64,000 bases of DNA. It comes from Amoebidium appalachense (lineage: Eukaryota; Ichthyosporea). The DNA is taken from assembly GCA_963693365.1 (NCBI GenBank), contig CAVNZM010000002.1, forward strand, positions 13,020,001 through 13,084,000. Direction: 5' to 3'. A program made the translations under genes and the position numbers. The notes below the pieces were generated by a model, which had not been told where the DNA came from, ran no database searches, and worked only from the letters and a program-made list of their open reading frames with translations. Below, one piece after another: positions 13,673-26,528 of this stretch (position 1 is its first letter; each line of letters starts with the position of its first letter).

Positions 13673-14601
13673 CCATTTCCGAAGGGCAAGACCATATTTC
13701 AACAATGATTTTTACTGATAGGGATGATGCGCACGAGATGGAGTTCATGTTGTGTTGCAGACTGGGCTTGTGGTTGGATATAGCTGGATAGCTGGGTGGT
13801 GTAATGCATATTTGTTCGTCTGCCAGTGATGTGTTGTTCTTCTTTGCTGACGGTGGTGGTTCCTCCTCCCCCCCCCCCCCCTCCTCTCCTCTCCCCCTCC
13901 CCCCCCCCCCCCCTCCCTCCCTCCGTCCCTCCCTCCCTCCCTTCCTCCCAATAGATGTCTTGGCCTGCCCCAGGAAGTGAACTCTGCTCATGTTGCAAAC
14001 TTCCCTGTGTTCGTTTATTTCCCCATTACAACCTGTAACCCACTCCTTACTCTATTGCACTCTGTTCATCTGTGTTGTTTTACACTTGACTGTGTACCGC
14101 ATCCTTGCCTGCCCCCCCCTCCCCCCCCCCCCCCCTCCCCCGCCCCCCCAACCACCCCAGCCCAATCCCCGTCCCGGTGAATGGGTCGAAGAAACACGGG
14201 TACTGTGGATGAGGATGGGCTCTGCTTATTATGCATACTAATTATGTGTGGTTTGCACTCTGCATTGTGTTGTCCGTTATAAATGTGAGCTTTGTACCCC
14301 ATAACACACTCTAAAACACCCCCCTCCCTCCCCCCCCCCCCCCTCCCTCCCTCCCTCCCTCCCTCCTTCCCCCCCCCCTCCCCCCCACGCAGTGGTGTGC
14401 CTTGCGCGCTGTAACGGGGCCAGTGTGAGGGCAGTGGGGGGAAACCAATGCTCGGAGGAAGAGTTCAGGACTGACGTCATTGCATGCTGCACACCGGTGG
14501 GTTCAACTGGGTTGGTTGGGGCTTCCCCTGCCCCTCTTTTTTCTCTTTGTGTGTTTGTTGCTCAATGAAGGACACATATTCTATCCCCTTCCCCTCCCTT
14601 A

Positions 14602-14632
<31 letters not shown>

Positions 14633-14704
14633 CTTTCCGTCGTCTTCTGACACACAGAGGCGCATGCACACACGCACACACACACACATGCGCGCACGCG
14701 CGCG

Positions 14705-14736
<32 letters not shown>

Positions 14737-14885
14737 CACACACACCACAGACACACACACAGACACAAACACACCCACCCGCACAATCACACATGCACAC
14801 ACGCATTCACTTTCTGCCCTTTTTACTTGAATATCTTAAACGGATTGCTCTATTGTCCGTATGCATCTGCATCCCTCCCTCCCCC

Positions 14886-14921
<36 letters not shown>

Positions 14922-15349
14922 CCCTCTCCCCATTCCCCCCTTCTTTCCGCAATATTGTTACTTTCTCCTTTCGTGTCCCGAGATGGCGATAGAAGTGGGC
15001 AGATAACCGAAGTATTTTTGTGGGAGGACAGAGGAGATCATGCGTGTGTTTGTGTGTGTGTGCATTGCGACATGTTTCAGCGAGGTTATGCTCACGACAT
15101 TTTCAAACCTCGCTCTGATCACAAAAAAAAAAAAAACACACAAACACACAAACACACAAACATGCTCAAGCGGAGGGATGGGAAACAAGAAATGAAAGCC
15201 CCACATGCACACACTGACTAACTCACTCAGGCACAAACACGCACGCACGCACACGTACACACACACACACACCCTCTCTCTCTTTGTCTCACCCACTAAC
15301 TCAATCGCGCACATGCGCACACGCATGCACGCACGCGCGCGCATGCGCG

Positions 15350-15434
<85 letters not shown>

Positions 15435-16179
15435 CGCGCAAACAGGCTTCATGGTTGTTGGTTATAGCCGCAAGGAGTTTCTCCAAACAGGGGATGGACA
15501 CTACTCCCCCATAGGCGGTTATCATCGGGACACAGACTCAGTGTTGATATTGGATGTGGCCAGGTTCAAATATCCCCCACACTGGTACGTACGACCCTCC
15601 CATCCCTGCCCCCCCCCCCCTCCCCTCCCCCCCCTTTCCCCCCCCAAAAAAGAAGACCTTACTAATCCGTTACATAAATCCTTTTCACTAATCCATATCC
15701 CCCCCCCCCCCCCCCCCCCCCCCCTCCACACCACCACCACGACCACCACTACAACCACCACCACCACCACACACACGCACACACACACACGCGCAACCAC
15801 ACACACACACACACCACCACCACCACCAAAAGCCCCTTAAAAAAAATCCACCTTGCTGGTCCGTGTAACTTACTTCCCCCCCCCCCCCCCCCCCCCCTTC
15901 TTTTTTTCCTTTCTTGTTTCTTTTTTTATATATAATAAGCCCCCCCCCCCCTCTCCCCTCAAGGTTCCCACCCGCCCGCCCACCGGCTCCAGGGCTCCTG
16001 TCTTACCCTCCCCCCCCCCCCCCCCCCTCCCCCGGAACATATCAGTATGTAGTCTTTCGCTACCGGATTTATGTATAGTTGCACATATGCATGTGTAGGC
16101 TAAAACGAACAATTTCACAAATGAGCGGGGACACCCTTTGCACTTACTCACTGACACTCACACATACACGCACGTGTAC

Positions 16180-16263
<84 letters not shown>

Positions 16264-16722
16264 GTACATATGCATACATGCCTGTGTCCACACACACGCA
16301 CGCACACACTCGCACAACATGCACACGCATGCACGCACTCGTGCACATAAACACGTGCCTCGCCGAAACGTACATACGTGCACACACACACGTATACACA
16401 CCGTGCACACACCTCACACCGTCACACATGGGCAGACACACACCCATACGTACACGTAGACACACGTACACACACACACACACGTACACACACACGTACA
16501 CACACACACACACTTACACACACACGTACACACACACGTACACACGTGCAGGGTGCCCCTCCACCTGATGTGGCTGTCCATGCAGAGGCTGGACCCAGAC
16601 ACGGGAAAGGCCCGTGGGTACATGATCCTCAGGTGGGTACGGTGGCTGAATTTCCATATAATCCGAAGTTTTTGCTGGTTTTCCGGGTTTTTTCGTTAAT
16701 TCCAATATTTTTGGAGAGAAGG

Positions 16723-16762
<40 letters not shown>

Positions 16763-17127
16763 GAGTGCTGTTTATTAACGACATGTAGGTGAGCTGTGAT
16801 GAGCTGCCGGCACCAAGGCCAACAGTACTTCCACCCAACAAGATATACATGTAAAAATCGATGTTAAACTTACATCATACAAATTTTATGTGGAAATATT
16901 ACGTATCAGGTAGACATCTTCATTATCCCGAATTGTTTGGTTTTTTTCTTCCAAACGAGTCAATTTGCTTGCAACGAACAATTAGATGTTTCCTGTGGAG
17001 TTATGAAATTTCCTCCCAGATCGTTAGCATTCATGATTGATGTGTAATCTCATTAACCGGAAAGGGAAGAAGGGATGGTTGGGTGGGTGGGTGGGTGGGC
17101 CTGTCGATGGGTGGCAAAGGGGGGGAT

Positions 17128-17163
<36 letters not shown>

Positions 17164-17813
17164 GGGGGAGGACACACTAGTACATATCTTGCGTGGAGCG
17201 TGTGACCACTTGCCCAGACCAGAACACAAGCACCTCCCCCCCCCCCCCCCCCCCCCCCCCCCGCCCCCTCCCCCTCCTCCTCCCTGCGTACCCCTTCCAG
17301 GCATATCCTTCCTTACAGCCCCGCTCTTCCTTTTTATCTCTCCTTTCTAGAGCATCGCATACCACTGAGAACACACGTTCCTCTTATGTTTTTTTGGTTT
17401 GTTTGTTTTTGTTTTGTTTGTTTTGATTGCTTTTTTTGACACCCCCCCTCTCTCCCCCCCAAAAACACATACACACATACTCACACCACCCTTTCTCCTG
17501 GCCCTGCCCCTTCACAAGCCCCCTCCTTCTCGTCCCCCCTCCCCCCCCCCCCCCCCCCCCCTCCACGACCACCACCACGACCACCACCACCCTCCCCCCC
17601 CCCCCCCCCCCCCACCCTCCCCCCCCCCCCTTCACCTCCCACACTCCCGTCTCCACAGTTTTTATTCCTACGTTCGAGCATACTCTGTGCCGGGTCAAAA
17701 CACGTGCATTAGGTGCCACTCATCACTGCATGTGCTATGCCTTGCTGTTCGGTTTAGCCCTGTGGGTAAGCAATAATGTAACTTTTCATGTATTGCATCG
17801 TCCCTTTTAGCCC

Positions 17814-17862
<49 letters not shown>

Positions 17863-18205
17863 ACAACCCTCAACCCCCAACCCAAACAAAAAAACAAACA
17901 CACACACATCTTCCCCGTCCCCTAACCGCCCACCCCCCCCCCCCCCCCCCCTTCCTCCCCCCCCCTTCCTCCCTATTATTTTCTATTTCCTCCCTATTTC
18001 TCTGTAACGCATATCAACCTCCCCCCCTTCCCCCCCAATGTACAGACGTCAAGAGGAGCACACCAGTGTTCTCTTCTGTATCACCCAGAAAGACACATCC
18101 CCCAGTCTGCTTTCTGCCCTTCCAGACCGTGTCAGAGCCGCAGTACAAAGGACGCTAGAAGCCACAGCAAACGGTGTGTAATATACTCCCCCCCCCCCCC
18201 CCCCT

Positions 18206-18239
<34 letters not shown>

Positions 18240-20027
18240 CGCCCGGCCCACCCAGACGGGTTTGCCTTCTTCTATCTCCCTATCGCTTTTACCCCCCCCC
18301 CCCCCCCTGGGTGCGACGCCACCCACCTATCCCTCTCCACACCCCTTTTCCCTCTACTCTGCACACCGAGACACACACAAGCACACAAGCACACATGGAA
18401 GGACACAGACACTCGCTCGCTTGCACGATTCGGAAAACGTGCAGAGCATAGGGCTATCACTCCTATCGAAAAGAAGACTTATCACCCCCTCCCCCTCCCT
18501 TCCCTCCCCCCCCCCCCCCCCCCCCTCCTCCTCCCCCAAATCGCCCCCCTTCTTCTGACCCCAGCCATAAAGCATTACCGAATGTACGTCATCCATCATA
18601 ACTCCAACATGATGGGAATGATACTATGGGGTGGAAAGGGACAAAATAGAAATCTACTACTTTTTTAGCGAATTCCTTGGTCGACGGCATAGCAGCCAAT
18701 GTGCTCATGATCATGACCAATTATGGCGTATGTATATATGACGGCGGCTTAGTCAAAAGTTGGCTTTGGAGCTACTATCGAGGTTACACACTATTCGAAA
18801 GTAATTTGAAGTACATAAAGCCTTTTTCCTAAGAGTAAACAGGCTTTGGGTGCCTAATAAAAAAGTTTTTGTAGTGCCTTGTAGGTAGCGCAGTGGGCAA
18901 ATTTAGACCGGCGCAGAGCTAGCTAGTCATGAGCCGTGCCGGTCAGTCAGCCAATCAGCTGCTGTTAGCCTCCTTGAATCTGGTCAAATCAACCAATTGC
19001 GTAGTTCTACAAAAGTAGTATCATTTCTATATTGTTCCTTTCCACCCCATAACACGGTGCTGCCCTTCAGAGGATGATGTTGCATTGGTGCGCTCTCTGA
19101 TCAGCAACCTGCCGAATGGCACGAGCAGGTTAGCACGCACCTCCATTCTTTCTTTCTTTTTCTTTTCTTTTTTTTTCCTTTTTTTTTTTTTTTTTTTTTT
19201 TTTTTGGGTTTTTCCCCTGTGATTGTTTGTTTGCTTGCCTTTTGCCCTTTGCCTCTTTTCGTCCTTCTCCTCCCCTCCCCTCCCCCCCCCCCCCCCCCCC
19301 TCCCCCCCCTCCAGGCAGGGCTACTGGGCTCTGTTGCATACTTCTTATGTGTGTTCCTCTTTCCATAGTTGCATTATGTTGCGCGAAAAACGTGAGGTGT
19401 TTGGAACTCTGATCCCCCCCCCCCCCCCCCTCCCCCCCACCCCTAACCCCAACCCCACCACCACCACCACCATCAAGGCTCCCACCCCTGCTTTCGTTCC
19501 ACCTTCGGATGATATGAAATATGCTCCCCTAAATCTTTCAATTTTCATTCATAGTCCCTCCTCTGTGCTTTTTTCCTCTGTCTCGCAAAATCCCTACCAT
19601 TATGGTTTGCCCTTGGTGCGTGTTTTATCTCGCTGCTCTTATTACTCCCATTCTTATACATTATCAGTATCCCACGCCATCCCTTCACTTCCTACATTTT
19701 GCTCCCTTCACCCATTCTCCAATCATCCTCTTGCTTTCCCCACTTCGTTTACTCTTCAGTACGACCCTCCCCCCCTCCCCCCCCCCCCCCCTCCCTTCTG
19801 CACCCCCCTCCCCCTCCTCCCCCCTCCCCACCCGCACCCCCACCTCCCCCCCCCCCCCCCCACCCCACCCCTTCTTGGTTTCCCCCGTCTCTGCTCCATC
19901 CCGTTCCCCCGTCCTTCCCCTCCATCCACTCCCTCAGTGCGGCACACACACACTACTGTCACGACTTCTGCTACTGCTTCATTACGCACTTCCTTAAACA
20001 CCCCTCTTTCCCCTCTCCTCCCACCGT

Positions 20028-20111
<84 letters not shown>

Positions 20112-21309
20112 CCTGCTCAGCACGTACAGCCACACGCACGGCATCCAACCGCAAGATGGACCCACCGAGCACCAGCAGGCAGCAGCCACCCTGCTTGCAG
20201 CCGTCCTCACCCTCCCCCTCAGCACACACATCAAATTTCTGGTTGAGGGGGGATTCTTGCCGACACCACCGGTGCCTTCGCCAGCGGAAGATTTGGTGGG
20301 CGCCCTCTTCTCCTCTCCCCCTCCCCCCCCCTTTCTCCCCCCTTCAACCTCTCAAGCCCCACCCCAAACTTGTATACCCAACGTACCCTCTCTTGTCGCT
20401 TACTACCCACCCACCCACCCACCCACCCACCCACCCACCCACCCACCCAGTTCACCACGAACCCGCACACCAACGAAACCCACATTCACTCGCCCTCCCC
20501 ACCCTCCCATGCCTAATCGCCCACAAGCATGTCTAATCTGATTCTCCCTCCCCCCCCCCCCCCCCCCCCCCCACCCCCCCACCCCACCCGGCCACTCTTC
20601 CCCTCTTCAATAGTATAAAGCATACACATTAAGTTCGTGTGTCCTTTGCATTCTGCCTTGAGTCGTCCGTTGTGAATGTGTCAATACTACTCTAAGATGT
20701 ACTGTCATCCCCCCCCCCCAACCCATGCGCTTCTCCCATCCTCCCCTCCTGCCCTCCTTACTTCCTCCCCCTCCTCCCCTCCCCTCCCCCACCTCTTTCT
20801 CTCTCCCTCCCCCTTTCCCCCCCCCTCCCCCCCCACCTCCCCTCCCAAAATAGAAAGATGAGAAAAAAGAGAACACATCATCAGCACCACCACCACTATG
20901 ACCACCCACCCACGCCCACCCACCCACCCACTTACCCACCGAACACCCAATCTTGCAGAGTCCAAATGATTGGTCCAGCGTCTTCTGGACGGTTCTCCTC
21001 CTCTCCATCCCACCAGCATGGCTTACTCCCATCCCACAACTTAACGACACCACCAACCAAACAACAAGAAATCAAAAAAAGAAATCTTCACGCCTACGTG
21101 ACCTAGGAATTGGCGGCCTGAATACAGACATAAATCCCTTGAGCAAGGAAATTTGCCATTTGCAACTGCAACTTGAAAACGTGGTCGCCATGGAGACGAA
21201 AACGGCGGGGCGGGATGGAGAAGGGAGAACAGAGGAGGGTAAATTGGTGGCACTTACTTCGGCTGCGTCTGACAGGTCGTGCTGTGGTGGTGGGGTTGCC
21301 TGCTCATGA
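10832..21309 (+). CDS. PCS: Phytochelatin synthase, ten exons
   Basis: Papain-fold transpeptidase that makes phytochelatins from glutathione for heavy-metal chelation. Exons: 10832-10982, 11267-11368, 12614-12727, 14393-14496, 15433-15584, 16552-16632, 18046-18173, 19071-19128, 20112-20295 and 20959-21309, total 1425 nt (474 aa). The triad is Cys72 (PAFCGL), His180 (GHYSPIGGY) and Asp198 ([13 protein letters not shown]), with spacing almost identical to plant enzymes. The His and Asp sit in one exon. The N-terminal catalytic half is strongly conserved; the C-terminal half is divergent, as usual in the family, and its last exons are less certain. The start could also be the in-frame ATG at 10884. 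Four acceptors follow CA-rich tracts. Confidence 0.9.
12109..12187 (+). repeat. (TG)n array in phytochelatin synthase intron 2
   Basis: About 39 TG units, followed by a G run near 12230. The same intron ends in a (CA)n array that abuts the acceptor of exon 3 at 12614. Confidence 0.95.
12561..12612 (+). repeat. (CA)n array ending at a splice acceptor
   Basis: The array runs directly into the acceptor AG of exon 3. It is complementary to the (TG)n array 400 bp upstream in the same intron. Confidence 0.95.
13271..13352 (+). repeat. (GA)n array in phytochelatin synthase intron 3
   Basis: About 40 GA units in an intron that also holds poly-G runs (about 12927-12951 and 13006-13040) and a poly-C run (about 13167-13197). 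Confidence 0.95.
15353..15432 (+). repeat. (CA)n array ending at a splice acceptor
   Basis: About 40 CA units end in the AG used by exon 5, the exon with the catalytic His and Asp. No separate polypyrimidine tract lies between array and AG. Confidence 0.95.
16214..16262 (+). repeat. (GA)n array in phytochelatin synthase intron 5
   Basis: A GA array of about 24 units directly follows a CA array and is followed by interrupted CA/CGTA repeats up to the exon 6 acceptor. Confidence 0.9.
18627..19049. mobile_element. TA-flanked MITE in a phytochelatin synthase intron
   Basis: A 423-bp element with terminal inverted repeats. The left end starts TGGGGTGGAAAGGGACAA, and its inverted copy at the right end matches at about 27 of 29 positions, with weaker similarity for another 15 bp. 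Both ends abut TA (18625-18626 and 19050-19051), as expected for Tc1/mariner-type target duplication, though other superfamilies also use TA. No coding frame is inside. The element ends 21 bp before exon 8 starts, so it supplies most of the sequence where the branch point would lie. Confidence 0.75.
20031..20110 (+). repeat. (CA)n array ending at a splice acceptor
   Basis: About 40 CA units run into the AG before exon 9 of the phytochelatin synthase gene. Confidence 0.95.
20405..20448 (+). repeat. (ACCC)n minisatellite
   Basis: Eleven ACCC units lie in the last intron of the phytochelatin synthase gene. Confidence 0.9.
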
Positions 21310-23399
21310 TATCTGGGTAGGTCTGAGCATACGCTGTGTCTCCCCCCCCCCTCCCCCCCCCCCCCCGGGCCCCCTCCCCCTCTTCTTTCTCTCTCTCCCC
21401 TCTCTCTCTCTCCATCTCCCCCCTCTCCCCACACACACACTGTGACACACAGGAGGCGTGCACACACACAGGTGTGTGCGCGTGCACATGCACACATACA
21501 CACATGACGCCCCACTACCACCCAACCACCTACGTTCCCCTGGTTTACGCCGTTTCTTACCCTTCTCCTACCCACCTCTTGTCTCCCTCTGCCCGTCAAC
21601 GTCTTTGGACAAACTTGATGCTTGTTAAGTAGAACTTTGTATTTAGACACAGAAGTGTTGCGAAAAAGGGCTGTACTTAACAATAAAATCGAAATGTATA
21701 TCATGTTTTCACATTTTGCTCGCAGCACTTAGACATGTGGCTGAACACCGGTAGTTTTTGTTAATTGCATGCTCTGCTTTAGTTTGTGTTTCATACATGG
21801 CTCAGTCCCAATGTTAGTAAGTATATACGTTTTACGAAATACTAGATAATGCTTTGTCGAACAAGTATTTTCTTGCTGCACAGCACTTTTGGTTTGTTTT
21901 TATAGTCACCTAATAGGCTTGCAATACGATATGCAGCTATTATTGCATGGATATGTATTCAGCAGCCTGAGCGCGTAATTACTACTCTAAGATAGTATCA
22001 TGTAATAACTATGGCTCGAGCCATACCTCCCCCCCCCCCCCCCTTCCCCCCCCCATTATATGCATGCCGGATACCATAATTATAACATCAGTAATATAGT
22101 GGGCACTACTAAGGCCAAGTAAATAAATTACTTTAAAACATTATTTTTTGGCTATCTTCCTGTACCTATGTGGAGCGCCCCGTAATGTGCAACTTTCTGT
22201 GTCATGATGTGCACACACCAATAATAAATATTCGATTTCAAAATTTTAACATGGTGATCATCCACGCAAAGTTTGAAGTCGGCTCAGAAGTCACAATTGC
22301 AACTACATGTTAGTCTCCCCCCCCCCCCCCCCCCCCCCCGGGCACCCCGCCATATCAACCCCCCCCCCCCCCCCCCCCCCCCGGGCACCCCGCCATATCA
22401 ACCCCCCCCCTCCCCCCCCCCCCATCAACCCCCCCCCCCCCCCTCGTGCTCCTCCCTCCCCCCTCCCCCCCTTCTCCCCGCCGGTGCATATCATCGCGGC
22501 CGCAGCAGAGGGACTTGAAGTTCTGCAATCGGTCATGATCAATACCAAATTTAGGCTATCTCCGGATCCCAGCCTGGGTACTAAATTATGCAATATGCAT
22601 ATGCTGACTGCACGGGCTGTTCATCAAATCACCTCTAGAGGGTTGCATGGTTGAGAGGCAGTGTGCATGTACTACCGTGCACCTGTGTGTCGACGTACAT
22701 GTCTGTGGGGTGCCACGGCGTGGGTATACATTGTGGGTGGGTGTGCACGTGGATAACAAATCAAATCAATGATCCGACCTGAATCGATAAATGCTCCAAC
22801 CAGAGTACTGTATGACGTCATCATATAAAAACGCCTGGCGCAGGGTCAGTTTTGCACGTGTTACTCTCTTTTTCTCACCATTTTACCCTAACGTGACAGG
22901 GAACAAGCACATCACAAAAAAACCGTAGAAAAATTCTTGGCGGGGTAGTGGCTTAGTAAGTAATGGTAGGCATTCAACGATTTTGAGCTTCAATTTACGG
23001 AGAACTTTGTAGTGTTTGCGCACCCCATGACTACAATAATTTCTCGGAATGCTTGTTGGTATGGCTTATTTTGCACTTTACGGGTTCTGGCACCGGGAGG
23101 CCATAGGCCTGAGCCAAGAAAAACGTCAAACTTGTTACAAATGCGTGCCAAAGATGCATACTTTAAACGTTCACGTTGTTGCTTTTGCACCACAGGTGCA
23201 TTTTTCGTTTGAGAAACATTGACATCAGCTTTCAAATTCGTTTTTTTCGGTACACACACTTCAAATAACCCTTTTAGCATCTAGTTACCACAAACAGTTT
23301 CGAAGAAACGAATAAAAACCAAACAAATCACCCCTAATCCGAAAACGACAAATGAGTGTTGCGCAATGTACAGAAACTGACCAGTGGGCAGAAGGTACT
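21310..23399. other. Intergenic region with one promoter-like site
   Basis: Contains the 3' region of phytochelatin synthase, an AT-rich stretch, and at 22310-22450 two copies of a short C-rich unit with GGGCACCCCGCCATATCAAC. A TGACGTCA palindrome (22813-22820) followed by TATAAAA (22824-22830) looks like a plus-strand core promoter, but I see no convincing gene after it. A minus-strand open frame of 96 codons at 22990-23280 resembles nothing I recognise. Confidence 0.4.
21682..21687 (+). terminator. Candidate poly(A) signal for phytochelatin synthase
   Basis: AATAAA lies 373 bp after the proposed stop codon at 21309, in sequence free of homopolymers. Confidence 0.5.
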
Positions 23400-25433
23400 T
23401 TAACGTGTAGTGTTTCTGCGTGATCGTACCGGGCCTGTGTTTGTGTTGACTTGGGTGCGTGTGCGTGGAGGAACACCATGTGTGATGTGGTTTTCGAAGC
23501 ATGCACGTGTTTGATCATTGCAGAGAAACACATTACACTTGATGCAGTAGGTATGTGTCTGGTGGCGTTCCCCTTTGTTCCTAAAGCAGAGAACTCATCT
23601 ACCTTTTCTTTCTTTTCTGGCACGCTGGTGTCCGTGTAGAGCATGGGGGGCAGGAGCAGCAGGGGGAAGGGGGTATTCTAGTGCAGGCAGGTGGGGGTTG
23701 CATATGAGTGCTTCTGCTAGCTCACGCCTTGTGTCCATGCTCGTGTTTGTGGATTTGCCAAAGTATCTGTATGCAAAGTGTACGTTTGCTACTACAAACC
23801 CCAGAAGCCCCCCAAAGGTGCGGAGTTGGTGACGTTTAGTGCCCAAGGCTTCGTCCACAGAGCCGTTTAACATTCGTGTTTTGTTGAATATATCGGCCAT
23901 GTTGTAGTTTTCGAAGTATTCTTCGACTGCTTTCGGTTGGGGGACGTCATTTCCGTTTCGTGATTTTCTCGGTTGACCCGGCTGAGTACTTGAACATGAG
24001 GTGATCACTTTCATACTGTAGTTCTTGTTTCTCCATAACACCGCAACGAGGTCTACTCCGTCCACACTGCACACTGCCTCCGACCATACACCACGTCCTT
24101 CCTCACATAGAAGGTCCAACATGTTGAGGGGAAAGTCTCTGGTTGCGGTTTTGACATTGAAAAGTGCGTAGAATCCGATTTTGTACACTTCCCTTGTCCC
24201 GGTTACTGACCCAAACCAGCTGTCTCCGACGATCGTTCTGGGGTTACGGTGGGTGGGGTTGGCCCTTGGGGTTAGAAGACGCAAGGTGGTGCCTGTTCCA
24301 GCTCCCAACTGTCGGTACGGTTTGCTTGCCATCCTAAGCTTCCCCTCGTTCATTTCGAAGTTAATGAGTATGTTGGTTACACAGTCGTGTAGAGTTTTTA
24401 TTTCTTGACCGAGAGGGTGGGGTTTTCGTTTTATATAGATTTGGCACGGAAGGTTGCAATGATAGCTGGCAAAGATGGCCTCGTCTTCGCATAATTCATC
24501 CCCGGGCTCGATAGAGCAACGGCACCGACTCTGCAGTGCTTCCATGAAACCGCGTGTGTCTTTCAGTGGATCATCCTCCGGATATTGAGTGATGTCGGTG
24601 ACGGTAAAGCAGGCACGGATGTTTTCGAACCGGTGTTCGGTCATGAAGCGGGCAAAGTCGTGTACGGGAAATATGTGGCTTGGGTTCTCTGCTGCCGACG
24701 TCCAGTAGTTCGATCTCGAGCCGGGTTCGAATGTTCCAGCCATGTAAATCCACATACCCAACCACCTAAGTAGCTCACCCGGGGTTAAGTCAACCCAATT
24801 TTTGTAACGTGCACGACCTACTTCGTTTGTGAGTGGAATGACTGCTGTGAAGAGATACTCCATAGGCATGAAGTGTTCAAACAAACACAGAACACTCTTG
24901 CGCTTGTTTAGTGCTAGTGGAATGGTTGGTTTTCTGCGTGGGCCTGTTCTTTTGTCAAGTACTTGCTCATCTGGAATGGTCCATTGCAAGGTGCACGTGG
25001 GGTCGGTGGGGGTAGGTAACTCTACTTGTTCATCTACAAGTTCTATCTCATCTTCATTCTCACTGTCTGTGACAGGAATCTCTACTTGTTGGATGTCTCC
25101 ATCTGGATCTTCGTCACTATCACTCTCTAGCTCGCTACTTGTGTGTTCACTGTCTTCTTCATCTATTAAAGTTAGCTGATGGCGCAGAACTACTTCTGTG
25201 GTACCGTCAAAATCAAACTTTACTTTCCATTCACTGCCTTCGTTTGTCTTGCATCGTTTCACTACTGTGCCAACCAGTATTTGTGTGTCCCAACTCAGGC
25301 CGAACTTCTTGTAAGACCAACGTGTGGTGTCATCTGTGAAATCTTCCCCCTGAACCCCGTCAAATATGTATGCAAAACAACAGACACGAGCTCCAGAATA
25401 AAGTGACTCTATTGGGTCTAATGTTTTGGCCAT
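23400..25433 (-). pseudogene. piggyBac-type transposase, single in-frame TGA
   Basis: Intronless DDE transposase-like gene (DDE_Tnp_1_7 type). The open part, 23595-25433, codes 612 aa: an N-terminal domain, an acidic spacer (about residues 91-140) and the catalytic core. Candidate acidic residues are D317, D404 (GDSWF, the usual second Asp context) and D514 (YNMADIF). The frame stops at TGA 23595-23597, where the family's first zinc-ligand Cys is expected. The same frame then continues to a TAA at 23400-23402 with clear CxxC motifs (CIKC, then a Cys, then Cys and His residues), the cysteine-rich end domain used to bind transposon ends. TGA acts as a normal stop elsewhere here, so this is best read as a nonsense mutation. 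I could not define TTAA-flanked ends. Confidence 0.8.
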
Positions 25434-25906
25434 GTTGGGCGCTCATCTTTCACATGAAACCCATGGCTTGTTGTGTTCGCGGACTCAGCAAGTTTCGTCC
25501 GTTTGATCATGAATCATGTTGTTGTCGAGCATGAATTCAAAAACTTGCAACAGCGTCGGCAACCAATAAAAGCTAGGGAAGGCCTTGTTAGTTACCGTAC
25601 CAAAGACAAAAAAGGTGTAAACTTATGTTTTCTTACTGGCTGTACAAAAAAAAGCGGGCTCCTGGGCCCCAATAGCTCGCGGTATCCTTCCGAAACAAGC
25701 ATTCCTAAAGTACTGCGGTCAGAGTACTTATGGCCGCTAAGTTCTCCGATCAGAGTACATTTCGGATGCATCAATAAGGCTGGGGTGGCCCGTGTATATG
25801 TGAGTACAGTGACACTAATCCAACTGAGTGACTGTCATGGGGAGTAATTGTGTGTCTGCTTCGGAATTCGAGAAGGAAAGGAGAGGCTATCATGCATAGA
25901 TAGTCA

Positions 25907-25941
<35 letters not shown>

Positions 25942-26528
25942 CCCCCCGTGCCGACTCGCCGGGCCTCGGCCCCCCAGGCTAGTTATTACATTTGCAACCA
26001 ACCACGTGCACATAACTGTGCTTCGGAAACAGGGTCTTAATTCGAACGATAGTCTCCTCCCCAGACACACACACGCACACACACCGTACACACTCACACG
26101 CCGTGTGACACAAACACGCACAAAAAAAATAATAAACAAACGGGCGACCGTCGGTGAAAATGTAAACCATATACGTCACTATGACGTCACTGTGTTCTGG
26201 ACGTCACCATGACGTCACGAGTCACATGTGCCGCTCTCAGCTGATTCGTCCGCCCGCCACTGTGATCGCCCCACAGTCAGGCAGAGGCACAAACAGCGCG
26301 TACAAGGTTACGTTTTTCAGTTTTCCCTTCTCTTTTTTTTTTCAAGTTCACCTTTAGATCTAGCAGAAGGCTAGGATTGGGAAGAGTAAAGGGCTTGTCA
26401 CACGTGATAAGTAGAGAATTTTTTGGGAAAGGCGGCCGTTTTGGATCTGATTCGATTGAGCTTCGTAGGTGAAGCTTGTTGGTTGAAGAGAAAAGTACAC
26501 GTGGACGGACTGACAGACAAACGCAAAC
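25434..26528. other. Intergenic region upstream of eIF1A
   Basis: Holds a poly-C run at about 25908-25938 and CA-rich sequence near 26065-26125, then the probable eIF1A promoter. No gene is supported. Confidence 0.5.
26182..26217 (+). promoter_or_regulatory. Paired CRE palindromes upstream of eIF1A
   Basis: Two perfect TGACGTCA sites (26182-26189 and 26210-26217), with additional ACGTCA half-sites around them, lie about 310-350 bp before the eIF1A start. This octamer is the binding site of CREB/ATF-type bZIP factors. The regulatory role is inferred from position. Confidence 0.5.

Noticed and set aside
19223-20541. Long Pro/Thr/His-rich open frames in the phytochelatin synthase gene
   Set aside because: They are created by C-rich and CA-repeat introns; only the short stretch 20112-20295 is coding, as exon 9.
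23285-23644. Separate 119-codon minus-strand gene after the transposase
   Set aside because: The region is explained better by the transposase frame after its TGA, which shows the expected CxxC motifs.
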